Shown piece by piece: positions 36,009-48,965 of a stretch of DNA of 64,000 nucleotides. Source of the DNA: Peromyscus leucopus (taxonomy: Eukaryota; Chordata; Mammalia; Rodentia; Cricetidae). The position numbers and the translations under genes are program-made. The notes below the pieces were generated by a model. The model did not search any database, was not told the origin of the DNA, and worked only from the letters and a program-made list of their open reading frames with translations. Where the stretch lies: assembly GCF_004664715.2 (NCBI RefSeq), contig NC_051072.1:248001-312000 (forward strand). The letters are read 5' to 3'. Position 1 is the stretch's first letter. Every line of letters begins with the position of its first letter.

Positions 36009-37735
36009 AAGGGGGAACTAGGGACTCATCATTCCTCCCCACATTCTATTCTTTCCCTTGTTTTATATATTTTAAATTTTTATTGGTGGATTCTGCTGGA
36101 GTATCTGCTGCAGATAAGCACTGGAGGGCTCCTGTTGCAAATCATCATCTGGAGCGATGGAAGGATCTTTCTACTGGCACTTAGAGGAGACCCAATCTGG
36201 TATTGGTGTGGGCCCAGGGCTCTGTTTATGTCTTTCCCTCTTTGGATTTCTGAGTTCTGTGTGTGTCCACTGGCTGCTGCTGAAGCCCTACATGGCAGAG
36301 ACCTATTGGGCCTTCATGAAAAACTCTCCCCTTCTGATGCCAATGGAGATTGAGAGCCCAATATGGCCAGCCTTGGCAAGCATTAACACAAGCTAAGAAC
36401 TGTAGCCATGCAGTTGGATTCTACAGAAGATAATGCATGGTAACTGCTTTTTCAAGTATGTTTGAGAACGTGTCACCCAGACACCTTAGAGAATAAGGAT
36501 AACCCTGAAGGTCACTGACCTTCATTTGTTAACAGTTGCATGCCAGCTAAGCCTTTTCATTTTCACAATCCTCTTCAAGCTGGTGTAGTACCTACTTTTC
36601 AGGAGTGGCTGTGTGCAACATTTATTGGCCTCCTGAAATTCATTTAGCCCCCTTTGAAGATACCTTAAAATTTCTGAGCCTGGATGCAGCCATTATGAGA
36701 CTATTAGTTATGCTCCTTGTGAGCTGCCTGGTTTTTCTTTATGGTTCTTAATCGTTCTTTTGCAGAGATACCAGCTTAAGTCATGCTGGGATCAAGAAAA
36801 ATGGGCCTTGAGTGTTCATGTTCCTGGAGGTGTATCCATGCCAGTGGATGCCCATACGCTCCAGAAGAGAATTTGACATCGCTGCTGCCATTGTTGCTGT
36901 TATAGTAGTGGCGGCCACTGCTGCTACTGTTGCTGGGATTACCATTTCACAATTGCTTACTACAGCTAGCACAGTGGAGACCCTGGCAGCAAAAGTAGCT
37001 ACCACAGTTAGTTAATTTTTCATTCTATTGGGCATGATAAATTTAATTCAATAGTTATATACATATTCAATTTGCTTTGAAAATTATAAATTTATAAACT
37101 CAAGACTTGCTTTTGGGATACCATCTTACAAGGAGTCCAATTTGCAATAAGGCTCATTAAGGAAGGGAATGGCTCAGTTGCCTTTAGCCTACTGGCTATG
37201 GTTGGGTTATGACTTCTGTTGGTCTTTTCTGTGTCAAACACACAGATTACAAGCCCAGCACCACTTTGCGATCTTTGCAGCTGTTAACTCTGCAGCTCAC
37301 ACACGATTGAGCCTGTATGATAGAGTATTCAGAGATGGGTAATGCCTGGGGGGCACTCACCAACCTAAGGCAGAGTGCCTGTGTGGCCTGGGCAGGTGTC
37401 TCCATGATGGGTAAGGTGACCTCCTGACGTCCCAGGCAACCTAAGTCAGAATCTCATTTTCTAGCAAAAGGGGGACCTGTAGGGCCCTGGCCCCTGTTTT
37501 GGGTAACTGCTGCCTTGCTTGCTGACCTTGACCTTGAGATCCTCCCTGTGCCAATTACCTGCCTGGTTCCACCCTCCTGAATCCTGCATAATGGGCATTA
37601 ACAGCTTAGATGCAAGATTGTAAAACATTGGTAGCAAACTTCTTCCCTCTGGGGTTCTCCCATTGTGCTGTAAGCCTGAATTTAAGACCTCCTCCCTCTT
37701 TCAATAAACGGCATTAGGCAAAAAAATAATAATAA
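36009..37735 (+). mobile_element. ERVK env-LTR segment inserted in another LTR, with A-rich 3' end
   Basis: Contains an env transmembrane-subunit-like piece (36,860-37,015: RREFDIAAAIVAVIVVAA, a hydrophobic fusion-peptide-like stretch). A purine tract (aaaagggggacc) precedes an LTR-like segment, 37,482-37,718, from tgtagggccctggcccc to ggcattaggca, with AATAAA near 37,704. It ends in aaaaaaataataataa, suggesting retroposition of a polyadenylated ERV RNA. The frames are short and broken. A related env piece is at 55,713-56,857. Confidence 0.65.
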
Positions 37736-37800
37736 TAATTTTAAGTCTCCAAGTAGTTATTTGGGAGTGGCTGGTGGGACAGAGCTGATAATGGACCTAT
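37736..37800 (+). mobile_element. 3' LTR, resumed end
   Basis: Continues the LTR interrupted at 36,008: taagtctccaagtagttatt to gggacagagctgataatgg. Confidence 0.6.
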
Positions 37801-38457
37801 GAAAAATACCTCCTACACTCCACAGTCCACATCCCATTACAAATGTGGAAGCCAATGAAAGTACATACTTAGAGGAAAATTGAGAATCAGCAAGAGACCT
37901 TGAGAAGAAGAGACCACAAGATCTCTTCCTACCATTAGATTCACGATAATGTTAGCCAAGAGTGCTTCCTATAGGACTAGCCATAGGGGCTACTCTGACT
38001 GCAGCTCCAACAAAACATTTTACTATCACTTATGTATCTGGGAATATCAGGTATATACATAAATGTTTATAATATCTCTAACAAGCTGAGACTTAGAATA
38101 TATCCAAATATCAGATATACCTAATATATGATAAATATATTAACTTGAAAAAAGAAAACAAACCCAAAATCCTGTGGAGCCTTACAGCACTCTCCACCCT
38201 AAATCTACTGTCATGAAAGAGAGACATACAATCACTGTACCCAAACTAGTTTGATGGGCACCCTTGAGTCAAAAAGGTAAGGCCTTGTAGCTCATTCTGT
38301 CCTACTGTTCCTAGGTCGAATGGTCAGACCCTGCTAAACCAACTGGTGGTAAAAGTGATGAAAATACCAAACAGCCTCTGTTAAATTAGTGCACTTACAG
38401 TCCACTTCAGCCTATCTATACAACATGTTAATGCTTTGACTCTTCCCTAAGATCAGT
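37801..38457 (+). other. ERV-like sequence of uncertain kind
   Basis: One frame near 37,950-38,050 reads GLAIGATLTAAPTKHFTITY, reminiscent of the end of a signal peptide and start of a mature envelope-type protein, but stops flank it. Possibly the 5' part of the same decayed gene as the ORF at 38,458. Confidence 0.3.
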
Positions 38458-38934
38458 GTGGAATGGACTGCGCAAAGTGGCTCAGGTTTGTATGAGTTTT
38501 ATCCAACTGCTCCCCTCCCCCAAATGGTTCTAATCGACAGAACTGAAACTGTTGAGCTTTCTGTCTCTGCCTACCTCTCAGTGATGGAATTGTGGGTTTG
38601 GCTTAATAAACCCAATCATGCTCACTTTGGTGTAGCGATCTTTTTGGCAGGAGTCTACTCTCAACCTCTGCAAATAAATGGCTCTCAGTGTGGCCAGCAT
38701 GCGGTTCTTGTTCCCTGCACCTTACACTTTAATGGAGACACAACAACAACACCCTTGGAAGTCACTGTAAATAGAGGAACAGCTCTCTGTCGGGGAAATA
38801 CAAAGCTTAAGAGGGTTAACCATCATAAAGAAATGAGAAACTTTTCTTTGACAAGAAAAACATGGAGAGACCTAGAGAATGTTTCCCATAGTATCATATA
38901 TCAAGGCACATGTGAAACCCTGTCTTTCTGTTAA
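38458..38934 (+). CDS. Unidentified 158-residue ORF between ERV and KRAB exon
   Basis: The longest uninterrupted non-finger frame in the window, from ATG to TAA. It has five cysteines, three N-glycosylation sequons (NGS, NFS, NVS), several hydrophobic stretches (FGVAIFLAGVY) but no convincing long membrane helix or signal peptide, and no motif I recognise. The sequons and its position beside ERV sequence make an envelope surface fragment the leading guess. A host-gene fragment or a chance frame is also possible. No promoter or splice site was identified. Confidence 0.35.
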   Translation: MEWTAQSGSGLYEFYPTAPLPQMVLIDRTETVELSVSAYLSVMELWVWLNKPNHAHFGVAIFLAGVYSQPLQINGSQCGQHAVLVPCTLHFNGDTTTTPLEVTVNRGTALCRGNTKLKRVNHHKEMRNFSLTRKTWRDLENVSHSIIYQGTCETLSFC

Positions 38935-39480
38935 ATATTTGGACCCAAACCCCTCATTCCTACACACCTGGCTGCACGTTGGCTGCTGCTTGTCTCTTCA
39001 CATCTGAAGATTCTTGTCTTTGCTCCAGAAATGTCACCAGGTGTGGCTTAGACACAGCAAGACCTGATTATAGGAAACAGGGAGAAGTTGGTTTATGTGT
39101 TCTTTTACTTGGAATTGTCATGTGCCTTCCAGTACATGGCTTATAAAGAAAGAGATGATGTAGTAAATGATTGAAGACAATCAGTTCCTTAAATGTTTTC
39201 TGACAGGATCACTACACCACATAAAATCTAGAATTTATAATATCTAGATTCTGAGTTTCATTTAAAGGGAAAAGAACATCAAAACTGAATTATGAAACAC
39301 TTTAATTCATAAGTGTGCTCCAAGTCTCATGCCACTGAATTTCTAACAGTCCCACTAGAATGAAGGACATATACATCCAACATAGAAAAGTTAAACACAA
39401 AAGGAGAACAACAGTGAAATGATTCTTTTTTTAATAATTTATTTTTATTTTTCATACGCATTGGTGTGAAGATGAAGTTT
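38935..39480. other. No gene seen
   Basis: Unassigned AT-rich sequence without partner in unit 2 of this window. Confidence 0.5.
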
Positions 39481-39760
39481 TAATCTAATTTTATGAATAA
39501 AAAATTGGAGGTCAGATATCAGGAAAAGAACCTGAAAGATCAGAGAAGCTGGGAAGCATCCACCAGTGACCTTCTACCTCTTCCATTTCTATATTCAAAT
39601 GAGCTGAGATCCTGTCTCAGCCACTTATCACTTTTTATCATTCTCTCTACAATTCTCCAAACCTCTATGGTCAGATAGTGGCTAGCTCTGTCCTCTGAGC
39701 TAGCTTTAGCAAGCTTTATATGTGAGAACACAAAAAATTATCATACAGCATGAAGGTGTC
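39481..39760 (-). mobile_element. LTR family Y fragment, antisense
   Basis: The stretch ctctatggtcagatagtggc to tttagcaagctttatatgtg parallels the antisense LTR at 15,760-15,840. Confidence 0.5.
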
Positions 39761-39850
39761 AGGTATTGGGATTACAAATAGCTGTGAGCTGCATATTGGT
39801 GCTGGGAAATGAATCCAAGTCCTCTAGAGTAGTATTCAGTGCCCTTTACT

Positions 39851-40990
<1,140 letters not shown>

Positions 40991-41034
40991 TCAATGAATG
41001 ATATCACACTTTTAATTAATTAAAACCACTAATA

Positions 41035-41453
41035 ATATAAATACCAAGATGCATTGGGCTAGAGAGTTCTCCTGTCAACTTGACACTAGCTAGGGTCATT
41101 TGAGAACAGAGAAACATAGTAGAGACAATGCCTACCTCAGACTTCCTGTAGCTAATCCTAGGTGGTATTTTACTGATTACTGATTGAAATGACATAGCAC
41201 AGCCCGTTATGGGTGGTACTTGTCCTGGGGATGCTTTTCTATATGGTGTAGGAAAGCAGGCTGGGCAAGTCAGTAAGCAGTGTTCTTCTGTGGCCTCTGC
41301 TCCAGTTCTTGCCTCAGATTCCTGTGTTGATTTCCCTTGGTGATGGACTGTGACCTGAAGTTGTAGTCTAAATAAACCTTTTCTTCTCCAAGCTGTCTTT
41401 CATCATGGTCTTGATCACAGCAATAGAAACCCTAACACAGGCATCGTGTGCCT
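41035..41453 (+). repeat. Old rodent repeat (URR1-like), sister of 75-482
   Basis: Same boundaries and about 90 percent identity by eye to the unit 1 copy. Confidence 0.55.
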
Positions 41454-41790
41454 GTGGACACAAATCTAGGTTTTTCCCAGAATGAGAGAGCTGGAAATGT
41501 TTCTTACATAGGTGAGTAATAGTCCTCAGACAAGTCTGAAGTAGTCACAGGATCTCACACTGTACCCATCTTCAGGGAAACACAAGGTCAGAGATCATAT
41601 AAGCGCAGTTGGACATAACCCATTTAGGACAGATGGAATGTAGAAATAAATGCATCCACTGAACATGGATTCAGTACCATATGCTACTATACACCACACA
41701 TATATACACAAACAGAAGAAAGTCATGGTGAGGGAGAAGGCGTTTCTCAACAGTTATTCACAATGATGAATGATCAGGCCTATCATTGTC
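41454..41790. other. Intron block shared with 486-810
   Basis: Collinear with unit 1 to about 41,765; no gene seen. Confidence 0.6.
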
Positions 41791-41804
41791 TAGCTCTTAC
41801 TCTT

Positions 41805-42600
41805 TTTTTTTTTTAATTTTTTATATCAGTTCTACATATCAGCCATGGGTTCCCCTATTCTCCCCCCTCGCACCCCCACCCCTTACCCCCAGCCCACCCT
41901 CCATTCCCACCTCCTCCAGGACAAGTCCTCTCCCGAGGACTGCGATCAACCTGGTAGACTCAGTCCAGGCAGGTCCAGTCCCTTCCTCCCAGACTGAGCC
42001 AAGTGTCCCTGCATAAGTTCCAGGTTTCAAACAGCCAACTCATGCAATGAGCACAGGACTTGGTCCCAATGCCTAGTTGCCTCCCAAACTGATCAAGCCA
42101 ATCAACTGTCTCACCTATTCAGAGGGCCTGATCCAGCTGGGGGCCCCTCAGCCTTTGGTTCATAGTTCATGTGTTTCCATTCATTTGGCTATTTTTTTTC
42201 AATAATTGAGTAAAACTGAAATTTATTATATGCCACAGTCATCCTAGGGACCTCCATGCTAAATATATAGCCTCTATAGTTCTATGGATTATGGTCTGAT
42301 TGTTCTTTATTTTATATCTAGAATCCACCTATGCATGAGTACATACCATAACTGTCTTTCTGGGTTTGGGTTACCTCACTCAGGATGATTTTTTCTAGTT
42401 CCATCCATTTGCCTGCAAATTTCATGCTTTCATTGTTTTTCTCTGCTGAGTAGTACTCCATTGTGTATATGTACCACATTTTTTTCATCCATTCTTCTGT
42501 TGATGGGCATCTAGTTTGTTTCCAGGTTCGGGCTATTACAAATAGTGCTGCTATGAACATAGCTGAGCATGTATCTTTATGGTATGAATCAGCATTCCTT
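41805..42600 (-). mobile_element. 5'-truncated L1 with end of ORF2, 14-bp target duplication
   Basis: Poly(T) at the left (the L1 3' end), L1 3'-UTR, then on the minus strand an ORF2 C-terminal frame (42,560-42,318; WMKKMWYIYTMEYYSAEKN). Flanked by perfect tagctcttactctt at 41,791-41,804 and 42,601-42,614. It lacks the endonuclease and RT regions, so it is immobile. Inserted in an antisense LTR; absent from unit 1. Confidence 0.93.
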
Positions 42601-42835
42601 TAGCTCTTACTCTTATAGTTCAGCCCATTTCTATTAATCTATACCTTACCATGTGCCTCATGGCTTACTAGTACCTTACATCTTCCTTGTCTTGGCAGCG
42701 GCTGTAGGCAGTCTCCCCCTCTGCCTTTCTGTTCCCTCAATTCTCTTCTCTGTTAGTCCCGCCTATTCTTCCTGTCTTGCTACTGGCCAATCAGTGTTTT
42801 ATTTATACAGGATGATATCCACGGCAGAATTATTT
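42601..42835 (-). mobile_element. Antisense muroid LTR hosting the L1
   Basis: agcccatttctattaatcta to actggccaatcagtgttttat is the reverse of the mys-like LTR seen at 13,477. Its other end is left of the L1 near 41,770. Confidence 0.65.
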
Positions 42836-43125
42836 TGCAATCCTCTTTGTAGCCAGCATAGAATCTTATCACCTTTAGAAGTAAGAAAGAGAAAAAGAGA
42901 TGCCACTCTTTTTTTAACTAGGGCAGTGGTTCTCAAAAGGTGGGTCATGATTTCTTTGGCAAACTTTCAAATCCAAAAGTATTTACTTTACAATAAATAA
43001 CCTTCGCAAACGTACAGTTATGAAGTAGCAGGAAAAATAATTTTATGGTTGAAGTTCCAAACGATATGAGAAACTGTATTAAAGGGTTGCAGCTTTAAGA
43101 AAGGTGATTCTGCAGAGCTAGAGGG

Positions 43126-43521
43126 TGTAGCTAGAGTTTTCCTGCCTGGTCCACAGTCAGGACAAATCTCTCTCACCCACCAGTCCCACAGCTGCTCAGA
43201 CCCAACCAAGTACACACAGAGACTTATATTGCTTACAAACTGTGTGGCTGTGGCAGGCTTCTTGCTAACTGTTCTTATATCTTAAATTAACCCATTTCCA
43301 TAAATCTATACCATGCCACGTGGCTCATGGCTTACCGGCATCTTCACATGTGGCTTGTCATGGTGGCAGCTGGCAGTGTCTCTCCCTCAGCCTTCTACTT
43401 CCCATAATTCTTTTCCTCCTTGTCCTGCCTATATTTCCTCCTGCCTTACTACTGGCCAATCAGTGTTTTATTTACTAACCAATCAGAGCAACACATTTGC
43501 CATACAGAACATCCCACAGCA
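43126..43521 (-). mobile_element. Solo ERVK LTR, unit 2 only
   Basis: TG...CA element, 396 bp, antisense (tgtagctagagttttcctg to acatcccacagca). Flanks agaggg and aggggg form an imperfect 6-bp duplication. Unit 1 has the empty site near 3,920. Confidence 0.87.
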
Positions 43522-44389
43522 AGGGGGTCACCAAGAAGAGGGAAAAATGACCAGACTGGAGAAGGGCCAGAGCCCAGAGAAGATGAAGATGGAAACATAA
43601 ATTTCTGAGAGAACTTAACTAGTCCCCAAAGCAGAATCAACTGTGAGGATCACTGGCCATAATGGCCAGCACAGCATAGCACCATTCTACATGAGGAAAT
43701 GTCTGCTGTCCTGAGGCCAATATCCTGTGAGACACTGTGCATGGAGGGCAGTGTGCCTGTAAACAGGATATCATTTAGTAAAGATTTTACCCAAATCTAT
43801 TAATGGCAAACATTTCAGGGGCATTTGAAACTGGCAAAATTCACTTTAAATGAAAAATGCAAATTATGCCTGGGCTGAGGGGCTACATGGCCATCCACTA
43901 AAAATTGCTAACATTCTCACTATAATTGGGAGGTGAAATCTGTAGTCCACTTGAATAGAGACTGGTCCTAGAGTCAAGCCTAGAACAACAGAATGGACAG
44001 AGTAAATACATTAAGAACTCCTGCACCTCCTGTCAGTATCCCTCAGAGATAACTTTTCAGAGATTCAGACAAAACTGAAGACTAGCAGAACATTGGTGGG
44101 AAGTAAAAATGATATGCAAAGAGAGGACTGGATTTCTGGCCACGAACTAAAACACAGTGACTCTCCATTGGAAATCGCCGATCTACTGATTATATAACAC
44201 AGTGCTTTAAATACACAGCACGCACATCATGAAGTAGCAACTCCTAGATTTTTGTCCCAGGGCTTCACTCACACAACTGTGCTATGAAATAATCACTAAT
44301 TTTTGCTTCAAGCCATCAAGTTATTCAATTTTATAACACAGAAACTTGGTTAAACCATGAAAAAATATGGGAGACTAAATATAGTAATG
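43522..44389. other. Block shared with 3,922-4,774
   Basis: Collinear; no gene seen. Confidence 0.6.
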
Positions 44390-44525
44390 GCTTTGGCCAG
44401 GCATGGTGGTTCAGGCCATTAATCCCAGCACTTGGGATGCAGAGGCAGTTCAATCTTTTTGAGTTCAAGGCCACCCTGGTCTTGCTACACAAAGAAATTC
44501 TGTCTCAAAAAGACCAATAACAATA
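44390..44525 (+). mobile_element. B1 SINE, sister of 4,775-4,945
   Basis: Same site, orientation and diverged body; predates the duplication. Confidence 0.85.
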
Positions 44526-44577
44526 ACAAAAAATATCTGCTTTGGGAACAAGAATTATATAATTATTTTAGTTTCAA

Positions 44578-44751
44578 GTGTGAGCACTGTGTTTCAGGGA
44601 GCTGCAGTGCGGACTTCTGCTGAAAACGTCTGTAAGCACAATTGCCTTGTTCAGTTTTGTTGTAAACTGACGCACCATGCGATGCACTGTTCTTGATAGC
44701 TTCCTGATGTGTGGTAGATAAGAGTGATAAAATAAAGCTTACAAAGAAAAA
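44578..44751 (+). pseudogene. Processed retrocopy of an unidentified 3' UTR
   Basis: A 174-bp insert ending with AATAAA (44,731-44,736), about 10 bases, then an A-rich tail. It is flanked by 28-bp perfect direct repeats (44,550-44,577 and 44,752-44,779), the signature of L1-mediated retroposition of a polyadenylated mRNA. Unit 1 has the empty site near 4,955-4,980. I do not recognise the source transcript; there is no coding part. Confidence 0.85.
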
Positions 44752-44779
44752 AAGAATTATATAATTATTTTAGTTTCAA

Positions 44780-46660
44780 AATAAGTATGACATGCCTTGC
44801 TCTGTACATTGAATGTATAGATTTGTGGATTTTAATAGTCCATATACTGTCTCTGAGTCTTCTTAAAATCAACACTATGTGGAGTATATCCCATAATGAT
44901 TTGGCACATGTATTCTCTAGATCTGACTTAATTTCTTATAGGTACTGCAAAGAAGAGATTTGAAAGAGCTGGGCTTGCAACCACACACCTTTCAACTCAG
45001 AATACGTTGTTGCATTATGACTGTGGAGGACACTATGGCAGACACTTTAATAGCCAAAGTTGACAATGTAATGAAAATCTGTGCTGCTCAGGTTTATTCC
45101 TTACATATGTGTTTCACTCCTGTTCAAATCTTCTGCAATGTTCTCCATGGCCTCTGACATAATCATATAAATTGATCAACAGGAACTGAACATCCTCACC
45201 CAGCACACCTCCCCTCCAGAGTTTTCCAGATATGACAAGTCTAACACAGCAGGTTTCATGCATGAGCTGTAAACACAAGGAACTCCCTCCCTCACACTGA
45301 CATTAGAATACAATGAAAGAAGCCTGGGAGGAAAGAGACAGGACTGCTCAACAAGGGGACCTGGACTGGACCTGTGAAGAGCAGGAACCAGCATGAGCAC
45401 TTTGCTTTACTGGTTGGATATGGCAGTGCCCATGTGAAGGACAGGGAGGAAGTGATTTTGTTCTGGCTCACTGTAAGAAGCATCTGCACACAGTGGAACC
45501 TCTGGAGTAAGGACAGGGGAAGGTATCCCAGCTGCAGCTGCAGAAAAAAAGACCCAGGAATGTAACCACAGCAGCCACATCAGTCAAGAACTGCAGAATG
45601 GAAATGAAGAAATAATGGAGTCTCAGATTAGAATGAAAGGAGCAAACTGGAAGAAATCAGTGAAACCAGAAGAAATCAGCATCAGGTAACGACAGTAACT
45701 AATACAGATTAATATCCAAAAAGAATGAACAATCACTGCATACAGTGATGAATATTCAAGCCAGGCAAAGAGGAATTTTTCGTCACAGAGTAAATGAACA
45801 CAAGTATGTAATCACCAAATTTTAATACCTATAACAAAAGCATGATAGTGAAAAAAGTTTAAATTACACATAGAATGGGCCACAAAAATTAGGCATATGT
45901 AAGAAATATGAAATGGACAATAGAAAGTATTTATCATGTCTATAAAGTATGGTCAAGTGTTTTCTGTCACAGACTCAGATATTTTAGGCATCCTTGAATT
46001 TGAAGTAGAGGAGGACCAGAGGGTCCTGTCTCCCCCTCACAAATGCAGAGATGACAGAGATGTGCAATAGAGTAGACTGGAGTTTCTTTTCTATCACAGG
46101 TCTGTTTACTTTAAATCACATGAATACACACAGGTCTGTGAGTTCTTCCTCACCCTGCTGACCTGACACAAAAGCCTGGCACTGGAACCCAAGGCCATGA
46201 GAGTTTTTCACCTGTGTCTAGGTACCCTACTATTAGACAACTCAATAATTTCAATGAAAACATGTTGACACAAGTATTTTGGGACAAGCAGACATCATCA
46301 CTTTTTTACAATTACTCCGGCCTAAATTAAGGATGGAGGACCTTTCAAAGATTTAAGGAAACCCAGCCATTAAGGTGAAGCTGGGTTGAGCTTCCTTAGT
46401 CCCCATTCAGCTTTGCACTGGGTCTTTCCCTCCATATGTCTGCAGAATATGTGTTCTCTCACCCTAGTCAAAACTTTTCTATAGCAACTGATTCTGGTAG
46501 ATCTGTCTGCTGTGTTCCAGAATTTCCCAAAGGTGAACTGTTGGGACTTAGGATCTTTCATTTCTTAATTCTTTAGCTGGCGTATAAGATGAACACGATC
46601 AAGACCTCAACATTATTTCACTAGGCCAGCTACAAATTTCAGGAAGGACCAGGCCCCATC
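44780..46660. other. Gene B intron 1 region shared with 4,970-6,870
   Basis: Collinear with unit 1; includes the high-identity tract 45,175-45,660. No exon recognised. Confidence 0.6.
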
Positions 46661-46663
46661 GAG

Positions 46664-46772
46664 ATAATTGGCCGTTAGAAAGGTAAACTAAAACAGTTGA
46701 AGTTCAATAATGCATCATGTGGGAGGGAAATCATCAAGGTATCTGGAAAAACATGTTCATAAGGAAATTACT
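46664..46772 (+). repeat. Short copied segment (source 47,611-47,725) beside the promoter
   Basis: gataattggccgttagaaag to ggaaaaacatgttcataa recurs about 950 bp to the right in the same orientation. At the unit 1 equivalent (about 6,880) there are different bases, so it was templated after the duplication. Confidence 0.75.
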
Positions 46773-46869
46773 GAGAAATCTGACCGCGTCCATGGGAGAA
46801 CGGCGCAGGTAGAGAAGCAAGCTCCCAGCTCCACCTCAGGAGCAGGCAGGCAGCTGACCATCATTAGTT

Positions 46870-47330
46870 TGCAATCCTGGACTTTGCGCACCCATCTACT
46901 CCGCGCTACCAGGCAGCTCTCCTGTCCCAGAAGACCAAGACAGACTCAGGCTGCACGTGACGTACTAAGGAAACTGTCACTCAGGGCACAGTCCCTATCG
47001 CCTCTCCTCAGACCTGAGGGGCAGCATCAAGTGACCCGTCCTTTCAGCATAGCACCAAGGCAGTTCTTTAGGTCCTCCCACCCAGCCCAGGTCCGCTCCC
47101 TCCAAGACGGACCCCCGCTCCCCGCACAGTGACTCAGGCTGCGCTGCACCCTGGACCAACCTCCATGTCAGAGACGCAGCAGGAATGTAGAGCAGGGCAG
47201 GACTCTCGCCCAACTGTAGGGAAGCTGCACGTGTGTGGACTAAACTCTAGAAGGCGATTTCCTGGAGGGCTCCCTGTGATGTCACAGTCGCCTAGACTAC
47301 ATTTCCCAGAAGTCTGAGCAAAGGAATTCT
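46870..47330 (-). promoter_or_regulatory. Gene B: GC-rich promoter and first-exon region
   Basis: Sister of the block at 7.0-7.5 kb, with a conserved E-box (47,228-47,233), CRE-like octamer (47,277-47,284) and ZNF143/THAP11-like element (47,296-47,314). It stands about 6 kb upstream of the KRAB-A exon on the minus strand, a usual spacing for KRAB-ZNF genes. Conservation of the three sites while flanking bases vary supports a regulatory role; the transcription start itself is inferred. Confidence 0.65.
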
Positions 47331-48116
47331 TGGACTCCTAGTGAGATGATGTTTTACTCTTCCTGGATTAGTTCGGCTTCCTTCAGGAGAGTTTGGGAGG
47401 AAGAAACACAACCCGGTCGACAGCTGTTAGGCCTGAGAAAAACCAATTGCACGAATGTCTGATTAAAGCAAGCTTCGTTTTACAGGAGCACCAGGAACTG
47501 GCCGTTGGCTTTCTCTCCTAAAGTCGGTATTTCAGAGAGTAGCACCGCCCCCCCCATAGCCTTTTCAGTTCCCTTGGTGGGGGTTATGGTTAACAGAAAA
47601 CAGATGTCAAGATAGTTGGCCGTTAGAAAGACTAAAATTAAAATAAAAAAAAAAGTTGAAGTTCAATAATATATCACGTGGGAGGGGAATCATCAAGGTA
47701 TCTGGAAAAACATGTTCATAAATACAATCATTTCACAGGTTATTTTTGTAAGGCAAACGATGGGCAAACATCATGGGTCACAAGTTCAGTATAGGTTGAA
47801 ACATGTTTTGGAGGGTACATTAGGCTTAGGAAACAGAAACTTACTCTTGTAAGCTATGGAGACTTAATATCAATGTATACAATGTGGTTACTTAACAATG
47901 TGGCTACTGTTTTGGTTTCAAACAGCCATGGGGAGTCAGCCTGTTGTTTGCTTCCACATCCACAACAGGAGATGTGTGTATGTGAGTCAAGACTTTGACA
48001 GAAATATTAGGCTTACAATCATTGCTGTCCATATGTACTGATTTTAATCTTCCTAGAGTGATAAGAATCATGTTGACTCAGTTGTACTGTAAAATGATAA
48101 AGCAATACTGTGAGGG
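47331..48116. other. Upstream region of gene B promoter
   Basis: Shared with 7,481-8,297; no gene seen. Confidence 0.6.
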
Positions 48117-48433
48117 GATAATCTTTTTGTACCCTGTGAAGATCTGTCTTTGCCAAGGCACCTTCTGATTGGTTTAATAGAGCCGAGTGGCCAATAGCTA
48201 GGCAGGAGAGGACAGGCAGGATTCATGGGATGGAGCAGAAGAGATGAATCCAGCTGCAGAGAGACACCAGCTACTGGAGGACCAAGTCAGGCACACAGAA
48301 TGGTGGAGACATTTAAAGAAAAGCCATAGGGCAAAATGGAAATTAATAAAGGCAGGTTAAAGTAAGTTATAAGAGCTAGCTGGGGAGAAGTCTAAGCTAA
48401 AGGCCAAGCTTTGGTGATTACTAAGAAGTCTCC
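48117..48433 (+). mobile_element. mys-like LTR, sister of 8,298-8,600
   Basis: Same boundaries; about 97 percent identical by eye. Confidence 0.65.
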
Positions 48434-48700
48434 CTGAACCTGTTCCCCATGCTGGATTACCTTGCCCAGCTTTTATGCAGGGGGAGGAGCTCAGTCCTCC
48501 CTCAACTTGATGTGTCATGCTTTGTTCAAGCACATGGGAGGCCTGCCCCTCCTTGAATGGCGATGGAGGAGGAATGCATGGATTGGGAGAAGGGGTACAT
48601 GGTAGTTTGGGGGGGGGGGGGAGGTGGCAGGAGAGGGCGAGGGTAAACTGTAATTGGTATCGAAAATAAATGAAAAAATGTTAATAACATAAAATGAAAA
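48434..48700 (+). mobile_element. L1 3' end, sister of 8,601-8,876
   Basis: Same L1 3'-UTR signature with a pure G-run at about 48,608-48,621. Confidence 0.75.
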
Positions 48701-48810
48701 GAAAACTAGCTGTCATTATTTTCAGGCTGTTGGTTCAGACAAGTAAGTGAAACTTGCACAATACACTAACAAGGGCATGAAAAGTATCTTTAAAGATGAT
48801 TTTGAATGCC

Positions 48811-48965
48811 GGGCGGTGGTGGCACATGCCTTTAACCCCATCACTCAGGAGGCAGACACAGGAGATCTCTGTGAGTTCAAGGCCAGCCTGGTTAACAGAG
48901 TGAGATCCAGGTCAGGCTCCAAAGCTACACAGAGAATCCCTGTCTCAAGAGAGAGAGAGAGATTT
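48811..48965 (+). mobile_element. B1 SINE, unit 2 only
   Basis: gccgggcggtggtggcacatg to gaatccctgtctcaag with a (GA)n tail. The unit 1 empty site is at about 8,975-8,985 (agattttgaaaccaccc). Confidence 0.9.

Noticed and set aside
42318..42560. Possible functional L1 ORF2
   Set aside because: Only the last 80 or so residues remain in a 796-bp 5'-truncated copy.
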